A stretch of 64,000 bases of DNA from assembly GCA_024305745.1 (NCBI GenBank), contig JAHRBS010000003.1, positions 2,356,001 to 2,420,000 on the forward strand, read 5' to 3'. The notes under the pieces are model-generated. The model made no database searches and was not told the DNA's origin. It saw only the letters and a program-made list of their open reading frames with translations. Of this stretch, positions 1 to 10,754 are shown piece after piece. Numbering within the stretch: position 1 is the first letter of the stretch; each line of letters opens with the position of its first letter. Position numbers and translations under genes: made by a program. This stretch comes from Polyporus tsugae. Lineage: Eukaryota; Basidiomycota; Agaricomycetes; Polyporales; Polyporaceae.

Positions 1-2538
1 CCACGACGACGACAGAGATACACAGCTGGAGACAGACCGCGAGCTTCGACGCGCCGTGCGCGTGGAAGAGCGCAGGGAGCGAGCTGTCGCTCATGGCGTG
101 CGAAATGACCATCCAACCGATGAAGGTGAGGATCGAGAGCGAGATGACCGCCGGCACAAAGTAGCCCGCGACCTTGTCCGTGAACGCCTGGATCGGCGCC
201 TTGGATGTCTGCGCCTCCTCGACGAGCTTCACAATCTGCGCGAGTGCCGTGTCCTTCCCGGCGCGCGTAACCGTCATATCGAACGTGCCCAGTCCGTTGA
301 GCGTGCCGCCGATGACAGAGTCTCCGACCTGCTTCAGCACCGGCACAGGTTCGCCCGTGACCGCGCTCTCGTCGATGGAGGACGTGCCGCGCAGGACCGT
401 GCCATCGGCCGGGATCTTCTCGCCAGGGACGAGCTTGACAATGTCGCTGACCTGTAGAAGCTCCGTGGGGATCTTCTTCTCCTGCGTGCACGCCGGCGGG
501 TCGGTGTAGATGGTGGCCATGGACGGCGCAAGAGCCATGAGATCCGTGAGTGCAGCGCTCGTCTTCCCCTTCGCCCGATTCTCGAGATACCGGCCGAGCG
601 AGACGAACATGATCAGCATCGTGCTCGTGTCAAAGAAGACCATAGGGTGGTACCCGAGGTCTTTGCTGAGACCCATGAAACACATCGCGCCCACCGAGTA
701 GAAGTACGCCGCGGCCGAACCGATCGAGATGAGGACATCCATCGTCGCGCTGCCGTGCTTGAGTGCCTTGTACGCGTTCCTGAAGAACCGCTGCCCGACC
801 CAGAATATCGCCGGTGTGGCGAGTGCGAGTGCGATCGTGTCGCCGACGTAGATGCCTCGACACAGCTGGTGCTCGACGATGGGTTCCAGGAACGAAATCT
901 TCGGGGCGACCATCGCGACGAAGAAGACGGGGATAGCAAAGATGAGACTCCACTTGAACCGCATCCACCATTCCTGAATCTCCTTTGTGCGAGCGAGCGA
1001 CTGCATCTGTGTTGAGTCTTCCTGGTCCGAGACCATAGCGTCGAAGCCCATATCCTCTATTCGCTGCACCAGTTCTCGCGGTCCGACCATTGTCCTGTCA
1101 AAAGTGACCTGGCATAGTTCTGTGGCCAATGCGACGGAAACGCTTGAGACGCCAGGCACCGCGCCTAGCTCCTTCTCTACGGTGGATGTGCACGACGAGC
1201 ATGTCATGCCATATATGCGAAGTTGGATGGTATCCGCGCTCGACGGGGGAATGAGGGTTGCGTCGAAACCGATGTCGGATATTTCCTAGAACTTCGTCAG
1301 TTGCCTGATTCAACAAGCGATTTTCATGTGAACCCTCCGACAGAATACAGTCGAAACCCTCTTAACCCATACCCCTCGGAAAGGTATGGGTTATGAGGGT
1401 TTATGGGATAGTAGAGGTTTGGCGCCCTATAAGCGCTCTCGCAAGGACGCGGTCCGCGGGCGTCGAATGAGCGCTCTTCAAGGGTATGGTCAGCACACGC
1501 AACCTGAAATGGGTCACCAACGCTTTGCTGTTCGCTCGAACAGCATTTATATCACATCTATGCTCAGAATGACCACCTTGGTTAGAGCCAAAAACATATT
1601 TTACCCCCCGGCGCTATGGGATTTGGGCCCCCAAAAGGGTAATGGGTATGGGATATCAGGGGATCATGGGTTTTCCCCGCTTTCCCGACTCGGGAAAGGC
1701 CTTGGGCCATGGGGTATGAGGGGTTATGGGTTATGAGAGGGATGGGATAAGAGGGTTTCGACTGTACTGAGCGTGGGTTAACTGTGGCCCTCATTCTAGT
1801 GAATGTCTGTTTAACTAATCGATGGTCCCCGTCGCAGCGGTTGTCAAGGTCGAAAACGACACGTTAAGCAGGGTAAACGACCGTTCCGACAGAAGGTTCC
1901 GGAGAGGCGAGGCAATATCGCGGGCACAATTGCCTCTGAGACGTGGCAGACGAGGACCCGCACAACTGGCTGTAGGGACACCAGATCGCCACCCAGGAGC
2001 GGAACACTCAGACGCTGCACCGCACACCCGGGCATGGTGACTAATGCCACCCAATGCGCGGAAGTGCGGTGCACGTACTGAGACCACAGCGTAGATCCGA
2101 GATAGCCAGAGGATTCCAATGCGAAGCGGGAAAGCAAAAAAAAAAAAGTAGAGACTCACGCTAACGATCTTGTCTGCATCCCAGACATTAGGGTCGTACT
2201 CGACGACGCCCCGTTCTGCAAGCAGAGCAACCTTGATCGAATGGATGCCGGCTTGGGATCGGAGCATTCCTTCTATTGACTGTCGGGCACTCGTCTGAGG
2301 AGAGACATTGTGGTAGGATATGAATGTTACGCACTTCAACACAGGCTCCACAGGTCATCCCTTCTATCCTGAGCTCGCACTTCTCCGACACCAACCCATC
2401 CCCTCCAACGAGCGGTTCGTCCTCTCCTTGTGGTAGCTCTACTCCACCCGATACCGAGGTCCGAGGAGTGCTCCGGAACATGTTGAGGGTGGCGTTGAGG
2501 CCGGCCATGATGGGGGTTCCTGGTGTCCTCGAGGGCAT
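1..2538 (-). CDS. CCC2: Cu+-transporting P1B-type ATPase, N-terminal part (runs off left edge)
   Basis: Family role: pumps cytosolic Cu+ into the late Golgi so that secreted or membrane cuproenzymes (laccases, Fet3-type ferroxidase) can be loaded. Exons read 2538-2335, 2279-2160 and 1285-1; introns are 55 bp and 874 bp. Seen: two heavy-metal-associated domains, the first with GMTCGAC at the end of exon 1 (continuing SIEGML in exon 2), the second with YGMTCSSC early in exon 3; hydrophobic segments (FAIPVFFVAMVAP, then the region around AAAYFYSVGAMCFMG); and the actuator-loop motif TGEPVPV. The copper-site CPC, the DKTGT phosphorylation site and the nucleotide domain must lie left of position 1. 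The start is the first Met of the open frame; Met at 2508 is an alternative. No frame damage is seen despite the inserted element in intron 2. Confidence 0.93.
1346..1766. mobile_element. Non-autonomous Tc1/mariner (pogo/Fot)-like MITE inside the CCC2 intron
   Basis: The two ends are inverted copies of TACAGTCGAAACCCTCTTA (19 nt, perfect), followed by related imperfect sequence. Taking the outer TA as target duplication, the element begins CAGT and ends ACTG, as in Tc1/mariner/pogo elements. It is ~0.42 kb with no coding capacity. Subterminal tracts repeat ATGGGTTATGAG-like words. It lies wholly within CCC2 intron 2 (1286-2159) and accounts for about half of its unusual length. The class is inferred from the TA target and the CAGT end only. 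Confidence 0.75.
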
Positions 2539-3546
2539 CGAGAAGAGCAGTATTAAATAAAGGAACGAAAGGTGAGGAGCGCCTGCGCTGGACTGGAATG
2601 GGATGGGTCAGAGGTCTTGTCGGCGAAATGGAAATGATGACCGAGTGAAGCTGGGCCTGCGGCTTGTCTACCCTAGCGCCAACCTCAACTCGCGCGATCC
2701 GCCGGCCACGGAGGCTTTTCATGCCTATATATGGTTCCTAATTCACACGCTGGGTCCGCAGCCCCCGCACAACGCTCGTCTTCGTCCTCGTCCCTGACGC
2801 TTTCCTTCGCCATACAGGCGCACCGCAGCATCCGGCAGCCGTCTGAGAACGACATTCCAGTCAGTCGCAGTAGTGCGATTGATCGTGCGAGGCGTTTTCG
2901 CCTTCAAGGCTCTGTTTACCCCCACGTAGAAACATTCGCATCTTCCACGGACTCCCATACGTTCTGATGAGCGACTGGCCGGCGCATCCAGAGAGGCCTT
3001 CGAAGTTTGTGCGCAGGAGGGCACAGAATCAACCACATCTGCTCAGCTAGCCTGGGTTCAGCAGTGTTGAACTTGTGAGTCATCATGCATCATGGACAGC
3101 TTCTCAAAGTCACTTACGAATCTTAATCATGTCATGACGGAACGTAGCCTATTTTAATAATAACAGTCCCTCACACGTGGCTACGGGACCATTCACCGAC
3201 GGCATCGTCTTACATGTGCCCGAATGCCGAACTCGAGTCGGGTTCGGTAGGCGCGGTGTTATCCACTGGCAACAAGCCCATCCGTTTTGTTCCGTTACCA
3301 AGGTGGGTCGACTCTCCTGCTCTACTTACCAAGGAACTTTCGCGCAGTTTCGCGCCCAATTGCAAGCAGGCTAGTATTCGACCTGAGTCCGTGATGCGGA
3401 TGCAATGGTTCGGATCCCTCATGGCCCGGTGTAAACGGCTCACGGCGATCAGGACATTCGAGGCAGGTATTCTGCCGACAAGGATGACGCAGGATAGGAA
3501 TAATTAGGTATACACCTCAGAAGTCCCCCCTCCCAAATCTTCACGT
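2539..3546. other. CCC2 5' flank and intergenic space
   Basis: No convincing gene on either strand. A CTATATATGG box at 2724-2733, about 190 bp before the CCC2 start codon, is a possible TATA element. Short open frames here have no recognisable domain and no splice support. Confidence 0.5.
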
Positions 3547-4553
3547 TCAATCCACGACGACCGGCCAGCCCGACGAGAAGTCGACGTAGTTGATGCCAAG
3601 GTACGACGGCCCCCCAAACGCGTCGTTCGCCACGTAGTGGTACACCATCACGTCCCGCCCGCTCACGGGGTCCCGGAACAGGCCCTAGCCGCCCGGTGCG
3701 TAGGCATTATCGTGCGAGCCGAGGACGAGCGAGCCCGTCGGCGGGTCAAGGTCGAGCGTGATGTCGTTGCCGAGCTGGCCGACGAACGGGCCCGACGGGT
3801 TGGACCCGCGCCCGACGAGCACCTTGTACTCGTCACCCGCGGCCGGGCGCGTGGTCGCCTGCGCGAAGGGATCAGCATTCATTGCCGAGAGGGGGGAGTG
3901 GAGGGGAAGAAGTGGAGAGGGCATACGCCGCCTTGTAGGTGAAGCTGCTCGGCGCGCCGCCTGTTGTAGCCTGCGAGGTGTCCGCCGGGGGGAGCCTCGG
4001 CCGGACTGGTGATGTTGTTCAGCGGGACCTGGAATATGCAGTCCCAGTACGAGCCGAAGCCAAGTTTCAGCTGGCCGTCCTCGACGAAAGGTAGTACACG
4101 TCAGGTTTTACAGTTCACGGGGTGGGGGAGTGTGGCTGGCGACGTACTGGCATTGTATATGCCCCCGCTGGTGGAGGTGATGACGGTACCGTGGTCGATC
4201 AAGGTACCAGACTCCATGGAAGGGCTCGTCGCGACACCGATGGCAGAGTTCTGGCTGCCCACTGTTGAGACGGAGTAGTATAAGGCGTATTCCCCATTGA
4301 CGAAGTTGATATCGGGCGCCCAGAGGGCCCATTTTCCCGAGAGGTCGATAACGGAGCAGTTGGTAAGTACGGAGCCGACTTGCGTCCATGGGCCGAGCAG
4401 GGAGGTTGACGTGAAGATCTTGATGTTGTCATCGGTGGAGAAGACGAAATAGTTCTTGCTCTGGGAGTTGTACCAGATGGCTGGGTCGCGCACGACGACA
4501 TCGCCTGCGCAGACATGGGGTACGAGCGTTGGGGTACGCACTACTTCCGGCAA
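3547..4553 (-). pseudogene. GH43 endo-1,5-alpha-L-arabinosidase-like pseudogene
   Basis: Active relatives are secreted arabinan-degrading enzymes. Recognisable GH43 segments in order: VRDPAIWYNSQSKNYFVFS (catalytic Asp region), KWALWAPDINFVNGEYALYYS, IGVATSPSMESGTLIDHG, QLKLGFGSYWDCIFQV, RPAAGDEYKVLVGRGSNPSGPF, then GLFRDPVSGRDVMVYHY and a stop at 3547. Damage: no signal peptide or first exon is found; after SGGIYNA (~4150) the usual continuation is missing; a one-base shift lies in a C-run near 3990; the block normally preceding RPAAGDEY (with the acid/base Glu region) is missing; and TAG at ~3686 interrupts APGG-GLFRDP where the family has Gln. Several independent lesions argue for true decay rather than a sequencing slip. 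Confidence 0.85.
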
Positions 4554-4766
4554 GCCGTAAAGGGTCCGACATGCCGTCGAAGTACGTCGCTATACCATAT
4601 GCCAATCCAGCCCCAGCGGCGTCTGAATCCTGCATGTTCACGCGGCCGCAAACAGAGAGCTCGAAGTTTGATACGATTATGCTCTACATCCTTCGCTGCA
4701 CGATATGCCAGAAATCAAGTGTACCATATCTATCGTCCGATCGAATCCCATCCAACACGGCTGGAT

Positions 4767-5542
4767 TTAAGGGCAGAAGGTGTGGGTGAAGGTCTGGCCG
4801 AGCGGGGAGTTGCGGTTGGCAGCGGAGTCGCTGGGGCTGTCGAACGCCTGATCGGCGGGGCAGTTCGACGCCCTGCAGAGGACGCTCTGGCCATCGGACG
4901 AGGAGAGCTGCGTGTCGAGGTTGATAGCTGCAAAGCATCACACGTTCATGACGTCAGCACTCATGCAACCACAGGCACGGTGAGAGGCGAGGGATTGCGA
5001 GTAACGTAACACTCACAGGCATCAACGTGGGACAAGTCCCAGGCCGTGCGTTGGCCGCCGAACTGGCCAAAGTCGGCGAAGCCGTATTCCGAGAGGATCA
5101 CCCCGGAGGTGATGCCAGCATCGTTACAGACAATGCCGCCGTTGCAGGCACCAGTCTGGCAGTTCGCGCCGTTCGCGTCGCAGCCGGTACGGCCCCACGC
5201 GCGGATTCCCTGAAGAAGCGTCAGCGAATTGCACGGAATGCGCCGACGATGAAGACAGGACTGACGAGGGCCTGGTCATCGACACCAAAGCCTGCGCTTT
5301 GGCCGGAGTTCAGCGTTGTGCCGAAAGCGACAGAGGGGTCAGGCTGGCCGTTGGGAGCCTTGCCGACAGCAGGCCAGACAGCTGTTCGTCGGGGAGGAGG
5401 GTGATAGTGATGTCAGAACGTTTGTGCATCTGGATGCAAGAGAAATCGACGTACTGAATGAGCACCTGTTCACGAAGTTGATCGTGAAGGCAGATGCGGA
5501 CGCGGCGCAGCCAACAAGAGCGAGGAGAGTGAGGGTCTTCAT
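4767..5542 (-). CDS. Secreted thaumatin-like protein (TLP1)
   Basis: Thaumatin-like/PR-5 fold. Fungal members are secreted and have been linked to beta-glucan binding or cleavage; the role of this one is not shown. Exons (5' to 3') 5542-5455, 5381-5266, 5209-5017, 4927-4767; introns 73, 56 and 89 bp; 185 residues. Seen: signal peptide MKTLTLLALVGCAASASA, mature start FTINFVNRCSF-TVWPAVGKA as in the family, eight Cys after the signal, and the end HTFCP. It is shorter than typical plant members (small type). All four exon lengths (88/116/193/161 nt) are identical in TLP2 and TLP3, so the three are recent paralogues with intact frames. A TATA box lies ~120 bp upstream. Confidence 0.93.
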
Positions 5543-5660
5543 GACTAGACTCGAAGTGTAAGGAATTCGAAAGGGAGATAGTAGGACGTGGTGAAGGGAG
5601 CAGTGTTGAAGAGGGTGGTGAGGCCTTGAGGCTTGAGAATCTAAAGCATCGCACTCGTCC

Positions 5661-5670
5661 CTCTTATACC
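5661..5670 (-). promoter_or_regulatory. TATA box of TLP1
   Basis: GGTATAAGAG on the minus strand, ~120 bp before the ATG. The same TATAAGAGGGACG context precedes TLP2 and TLP3 at 105-106 bp. Confidence 0.6.
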
Positions 5671-6524
5671 GTTCGTTGAACGCTACGCCGAGAGGCCGCG
5701 ATGGGGGGCCGCGGTATGATCTGGTCGTCAAAGTTCTGGGGACCGTCACAATTAGGCTGGGCTGGGCTGTGGTAGGCCGGCCTGAAAGACGAATAGGTAC
5801 CTATGTCACCCTCCGCGATATGTCGGCCTAGAACTCATGACTGCACGACCAGTGGAGTAATTCGAGTCTGCAACCTTCGGTGCCCAATATATCCACACGG
5901 CGTCCGAGAATTGACAGATGTGATGTTGCAGGCGGCAATCCCTGTGTTCCTGTCGATGCATTCCGGTGTTAATCGGCAGCAAGAGAACAGACGACGAGCT
6001 GAGCGCTCAACCTCTCGAATGGGCTCTTCGAGCCGCGGCATTGGGGGGCATGGCTGGCAAATACTAGCTTAGTCAAAATGCCTTTCTCTTGCAAGTCTCG
6101 GTCTGTTCTCACTTATTTTCGGGCCCACGCACCCTGGTACCACCACACATAAGGATGGGATTGATATCCCTCCTTGTGGCGCACGCTGCATCCAGGCTGC
6201 TGTAGATACATGATCAGAGCCTTTCTTTGCTTCGGATCGGATGTATTCATCCCTCGCGGGAAATAGAGCACTTACTAAGGAGGGGCAGAACCTCGGTTCT
6301 GGAGATGTATGAACCGGACATTTGAGACACGGCGTCCGATTGAATATGGAGAGGCGCCGATGTTGATGCGCCGGGTGGAGTAGGATGGAGTACTTACAGT
6401 AGGAACGCGTTTAAGTAGCTTATTATGAGTTAGTAAAACATAGCATCTCACCTCGCGCTGGATCTTGCATGCGGCAGTGTTGTGCATTCCGGGCCTACCC
6501 CCTTGCAATCTGAGTTCAAGTTGT

Positions 6525-6677
6525 TCAATCGTCAGTCGCGAACACCAGTCTGCGGTTCACTGGATGTGTCGTCCTACCTGGAGTGGTGGGCACGGTAGCA
6601 GCATTACGTGGCTCTTCTGGCCCGTGCTTACAACTGAGTTCTGTAGTCGGATCGGCTCCCTTGACCACTAAAGACAT
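6525..6677 (-). other. Short conserved open frame in block alpha (left)
   Basis: Begins MSLVVKGADPTTELSC and runs 50 codons. The right copy (24,625-24,957, plus) begins with the same 16 residues and stays open for 110 codons, but the two then diverge through indels. No domain recognised. Probably relic or non-coding; listed because the start is conserved. Confidence 0.25.
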
Positions 6678-7245
6678 CGTTGCACAGCGCACTTGAAGCT
6701 GGAACGTGCGTCACAGAGCGGAGGTTCTAGGGCAAGCAGCACGATCGTCACATCCTGGTGAGGATCTGGACCGGAGTGGTGGTCAAATTGGAGGCGTGCG
6801 ATTGAAAAGGTAGCGAAGGAGGAAGCTCCAAACCTACGAATGGCCCTGCTCGGATTCGTTGCGCGTGGAGAGTGGTAGGAATGCGTTCCGGCCAGATGCT
6901 GGGATGCGACATCTTCTGCCAGACTGACACGCCAGCGCCTGATTTCCCGCGTATTGTCACAATATTCCGGTGCGCAGGATGAGTCGGGGAGCTTGGGATA
7001 GGGTTGATTTGATGAATGTCGGGAGGAGTGGCGTAGATTGCAAAACGTGGCGACCATATCAACTCAGCCTGTGAGCGTTGACATGAGGACCAAGTGAATA
7101 AGATGGTGCTTGCATACCTTGCCATTCAGTATGAGGCACAGATGAGGAGGCGGGATTGTGGATGATGGCGAAAATGACGACGACATGATCACGAAAATGA
7201 CATTGACAGCGGTGCTGGCGGCGGCGGCCCGGCGGGCCTCGGCGA

Positions 7246-7283
7246 CATAACGAGTAATCGAGACGCCCAGAACCGAAACGTCA
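7246..7283. repeat. Shared motif M1 (ATAACGAGTAATCGAGACGCC...)
   Basis: Near-identical copies at 24,093-24,114 (opposite strand), 48,761-48,820, 54,079-54,112, 58,060-58,120 and 63,377-63,420. In family loci it lies ~130-300 bp beyond the hairpin on the 3' side of the gene. Function unknown; it marks module edges. Confidence 0.7.
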
Positions 7284-7415
7284 CCGATCCTTTTCAAACG
7301 TCTCCCGAGTCGTCGACTAGTCGACTCTTGCCCTCTATGTACTTGGTCTTCTCTCGTCTTTCTGGCACCCTAGTCTCGCTGATATCTCAAGAGAGACTCT
7401 GACATGCGGCGAACG

Positions 7416-7461
7416 TGCTATGGGTTGAATAATTCGTTTCCGAACTGTTCTGCCCATAGCA
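7416..7461 (-). repeat. Imperfect hairpin H1
   Basis: 46 bp. Arms TGCTATGGGCAGAACAGTTC and its near-complement, loop of ~4 nt. The distal arm repeats the relic C-terminal codons at 7531-7558 (22 of 24 aligned bases). Belongs to relic E. Confidence 0.85.
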
Positions 7462-7483
7462 TATTGTTACTGTCCGAGAAGTT

Positions 7484-7573
7484 CTACGCAACGGGGCCGT
7501 GACCATAGTAGATCGCAGGCCACTGGCCGTCAATATGGGTTAGATAATTCGTTTCCGCCATCGTCTTCGAGGA
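7484..7573 (-). pseudogene. Relic E: C-terminal codons of an A-type family member
   Basis: An open stretch reads SSKTMAETNYLTHIDGQ...YYGHGPVA and then TAG at 7484. It matches the A1 and A2 C-termini (ASKTMAESSSLTHID; SSKMVETSHSTHID). The rest of the gene is missing, so only the 3' end and hairpin H1 remain. Confidence 0.75.
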
Positions 7574-8000
7574 AGAGAGGTTGGCTTACATATGGAGCGT
7601 CGTGGTAGGAGTCTCGCCGAGAGTGAGGGCTCGCAGACTCCTTTACCGTGTCCTGGTTTGGCGACCAGTCCCGTTGTAAGTTACTTTTGAGTTGGAGAGC
7701 GATGGTCAGGCTGGTATGCGCAAAGAAGGGAGACCATGAGCGTACTAGAGGCCGCAACCAGGTTCCGAGTCGCCGAGGTCAAGCGTAGTATGATGTAAGC
7801 CCTTGTATGTAACACGAGTCCGGCACGCGCTAGAATCCCTACCATCAGATCTGCCATCTCTCAATCTGCAGCGTCTTCAACGGCGACCGTCGTTCTGGCT
7901 TCCACACATCGAGTCTTCTGGGCTATATCTCTTGTCTTCTTGGCTGTCAATTCTTGCGTCTTGCAGTGGCTTGTAGAGAGACTTCACCATGCGGTGAACG

Positions 8001-8046
8001 TGCTATGGGTCAAACTGCTTGACTCCAAACAGTTCGGCCCATAGCA
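8001..8046 (-). repeat. Imperfect hairpin H2 (A1 locus)
   Basis: 46 bp, TGCTATGGG ... CCCATAGCA. The distal arm shares about 20 of 22 bases with the A1 coding end at 8291-8315 (read on minus: GGAGTC-AG-AGTTTGACCCATA). Confidence 0.85.
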
Positions 8047-8243
8047 TATTGTTCGTGTGCTGCGTCTCAAAACTTGAATGTCGGACTGACCGAACGTTAC
8101 TCTTGGAACCTTGGAGAAGCCGAAACGAGTGCTTGACACGCAATGCAACAAGTGAAACGATGTGATTCATGACTATGCCGAGGACAGGAAGAATCTGGGA
8201 ATCGTTGGAAGAAAGTACACATGCCGTCTGGAGAGCCCCGAGT

Positions 8244-10454
8244 CTACACTGGGGCATGGTAACTGTAGCAAATCTCAAAGCATCCGCTATCAATATGGGT
8301 CAAACTACTCGACTCCGCCATCGTCTTCGAGGCGGGGATAGTGGAGGTGTCGGGCTGGGCGTCGTAGGTATACTGACGCGGAGCATACGCACTCGGAGAC
8401 CAGAGGTGAGTGCTCATACCTGGCTGAGCGTGGTTCATGGTGAGGTCCTGTGCGTACGTCTGAGCGGGGAGAAGTGGGACTGCAGACCCAGCGCTGAAAC
8501 CGCCGCTGGACCAGTGCGCGTAGAAGCCAGTGTCGGCCGAGGGTGGAGGAACAATGTACCACGGACTTGTAGCAAGGTTCTCCATACTCGATGGCGCGCA
8601 CTCATCCATCAACGTATGGGCAGGATAATGAAGGGCCTGCGACAGCTCGGAGTATGAGCTCGGCGGATATGCGTCGCACGTTGACGGTGGTGCGGCAGGC
8701 TGGTACTGGACTGGGACATCCTGGTTGTAAGCGTACGTGTCGTCCACCATCCTCTCAATATCGTATGATCGCTGACGATCGATATACGGGGCGACGGCAG
8801 ACGGCGCTGACCAGACGACGCAATGCCCGCCCGGAGGCGGGGTCGTCGCCTGCGCCATCTCCTGCACGACTTGAGGGTCTTGCTCCCCGGTGCCATGACA
8901 CGCGATCACGCCGAAGCGGTTGTCGATCATCGTCGGAGGATGGGCCTGAGGTACGTATCCACCATCCACCTGCGTCGTGTTGCGATAGTACTCTACCAGC
9001 TCTGGGGCCAATGCTGGCACGATGTTCGACAAAGGACTGCTCGGGAGATGGCGATCAGCTGGGGAGAAGCCCTGGTAGGCGGCGCTGACGTAGTCGGTGC
9101 CTCCTACGGAATTATGCGCGGCCGTCAGGCCAGGATTGGGCTGGGGCGCTGTGTGATGGAGCGGCGGCGTTGCATCCCAACCTGGGTTCTCCGCCCAAGT
9201 GCCCGGCGGCGACGGCGACGGGCCCGTCCAAGGGCTTTCAAAGCCGGCCTCCAAATACAACGGTGCGGCAGGCCGCACGTTGGTGTACGCGTTGTCTGCC
9301 ACGTACGTCGGCTCTGAGCCCGAGCTCGGCATGTGGGTAGTGGTGTACGAGCCCTGCGATGCGACATGACTGTGGGAGTAGCGCACGCCCGCGGAGTACC
9401 GCCCGAGCTCATCGCTGGGGCCGTGCAACAGATGGTAGGTGCCAGGGCCGGTGTACCCAGGTGCTGTCAAAGCGTTGTGATCGGGGGTCAGCGAATTGGA
9501 GAAGATGGTACTGGCTTGGTCGGCCACCTGGCGGGTGTAGGCCATTGAAGGCGCGTACGAGTTGCTAGGCATCGTATACTTGGCGATTAAGCCCTCGCGT
9601 GCGGGCAACACGGCGGTCCCAGAGTGGACCGTAGTCGCATCGAAGAGGGCAGACGGAGGCGTGTCGCCCAAAGTCTCTTCCTCAGAGCCCGGGCCGAGGG
9701 TCGTCGTGTATGCGTCTTGCGAAGTGTCAGAGTACGACACCCACACGGTGTGCTCTTGAGGCGCATCGATGGGAGCGTGCAGGGGATGGTAAGAGTAATC
9801 GGGGATGGAGGAGGTTGGTCCTGGGGGGAGGTGTGGGTCCAACGCCGTCTGCGGTGCCAGGTTGGGAGGGGCGGAGTGAGCTTGAGCCACGGCCTGGGGA
9901 GGAGACGTCGAGGACGTGCGCCCGTCGCTATGCATCGCCCATTGTGTGGTTGGAGGCTCAGGTGCGGGCGACACAGTGACCGGAGCATAGACGGCGGGGG
10001 CGTCGGGTTGGACAATGGGCGGGTCGCCACCGGATAACAGACGTGGACGCTATTGTGATGTCGTCCCGACCGTGTTAGTGGGATTCTGCAGGCAACAAGA
10101 ATGCGATTCACCTTCTTCCTACTCTCCCTCTTTTTCTTCAACACAGCTCCCTTTGCCTCTGCCACCTTCCGCTCCCTCTCGCGCTCTTTCCGACGCTGGT
10201 AATTCTGCCTCGTCTTTTCTGAGAGTGGTTCAGATTGCACGCCCCACGGCTGCCCGTATATAGGACAATGTTCCATTGTCTGCCAAACGGCGTCATATAT
10301 ATATGGTTGTCCAAATCTAAGGATGCATGCTCACCTTCTGGTCGTCGCCGACTAATTCGGCGAATGCCAAGTGAGGTTTATTCTTCTGGCGGAAGTCGCG
10401 GAGGGCCGCATCCGGGTCGCCGTACATGGGCTTCCGGGGGTTGTCGTCCGCCAT
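8244..10454 (-). CDS. Family member A1: basic N-terminus plus long disordered tail, unknown function
   Basis: Exons 10454-10335, 10279-10112, 10049-8244; introns 55 and 62 bp; 697 residues. Exon 1 (40 aa) has ALRDFRQKNKPHLAFAELVG; exon 2 (56 aa) has CPIYGQPW, SEPLSEKTRQNYQRRKER and a Lys/Arg-rich end; exon 3 is a Pro/Ser/Thr/Tyr-rich tail. Near the end are blocks shared across the family: WSAPSAVAPYIDRQRSYDIE and SSYSELSQALHYPAHTLMDE. The exon 1-2 pattern (FRQ-H-P ... YGQ-W ... LSxxxxxxYxxRKxRE) faintly recalls an HMG box; this is a guess, and no DNA-binding domain is proven. The frame matches A2 throughout with indels in multiples of three, so it is kept as protein. The C-terminal codons form the half-site matched by hairpin H2. 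Confidence 0.75.
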
Positions 10455-10715
10455 TATCGATTGTGCTATGTGGAATACAGGAAAGGACTAGGGTGAGGAA
10501 ATGGGAAGCGGCGAAGAGGTTTGTGTGTTGAAGGCTGAGTGGCGACGGAGGTGGTTGGAGTTGAGGGTAGCGACTGAGATTCTGGCTGCTCGTATTTGAC
10601 CGACACGGGTGCCTCTGGATCGGGTTTGGCCGCCCTAATTTGCTTCTTCACACGGGGAACGCGTGGATCACGAAACCGAGGAGAGAGCCAGGCGGCACTG
10701 AACAAAGCAAGGAGC

Positions 10716-10754
10716 GGTGTCACGGTGCTTTCCGGAATCGAACTCCGCAGGCAC
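10716..10754 (-). promoter_or_regulatory. Conserved upstream element of A/C family genes
   Basis: A ~39-bp element reading GGTGTCACGGTGCTT, then a CCGGAA core and ACTCCGCAG (plus-strand sense), 262-300 bp before the A1 start codon. The same element lies ~250-290 bp before A2 (28,222-28,261) and ~284-322 bp before C (57,019-57,057) although the sequence around it has diverged. Confidence 0.45.

Larger units (their letters stand above)
4767..7290 (-). repeat. Block alpha, left copy (inverted relative to 24,060-26,435)
   Basis: Besides TLP1, the upstream ~1.7 kb is recognisably shared with 24,060-25,660. Examples: the stretch at 5,800-6,050 against 25,205-25,470; 6,250-6,690 against 24,620-24,960; 6,720-6,880 against 24,460-24,590. 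A third, shorter copy precedes TLP3 (31,980-32,790). The distal end coincides with the GAGTAA-CGAGACGCC motif at 7,246-7,283. Confidence 0.8.
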
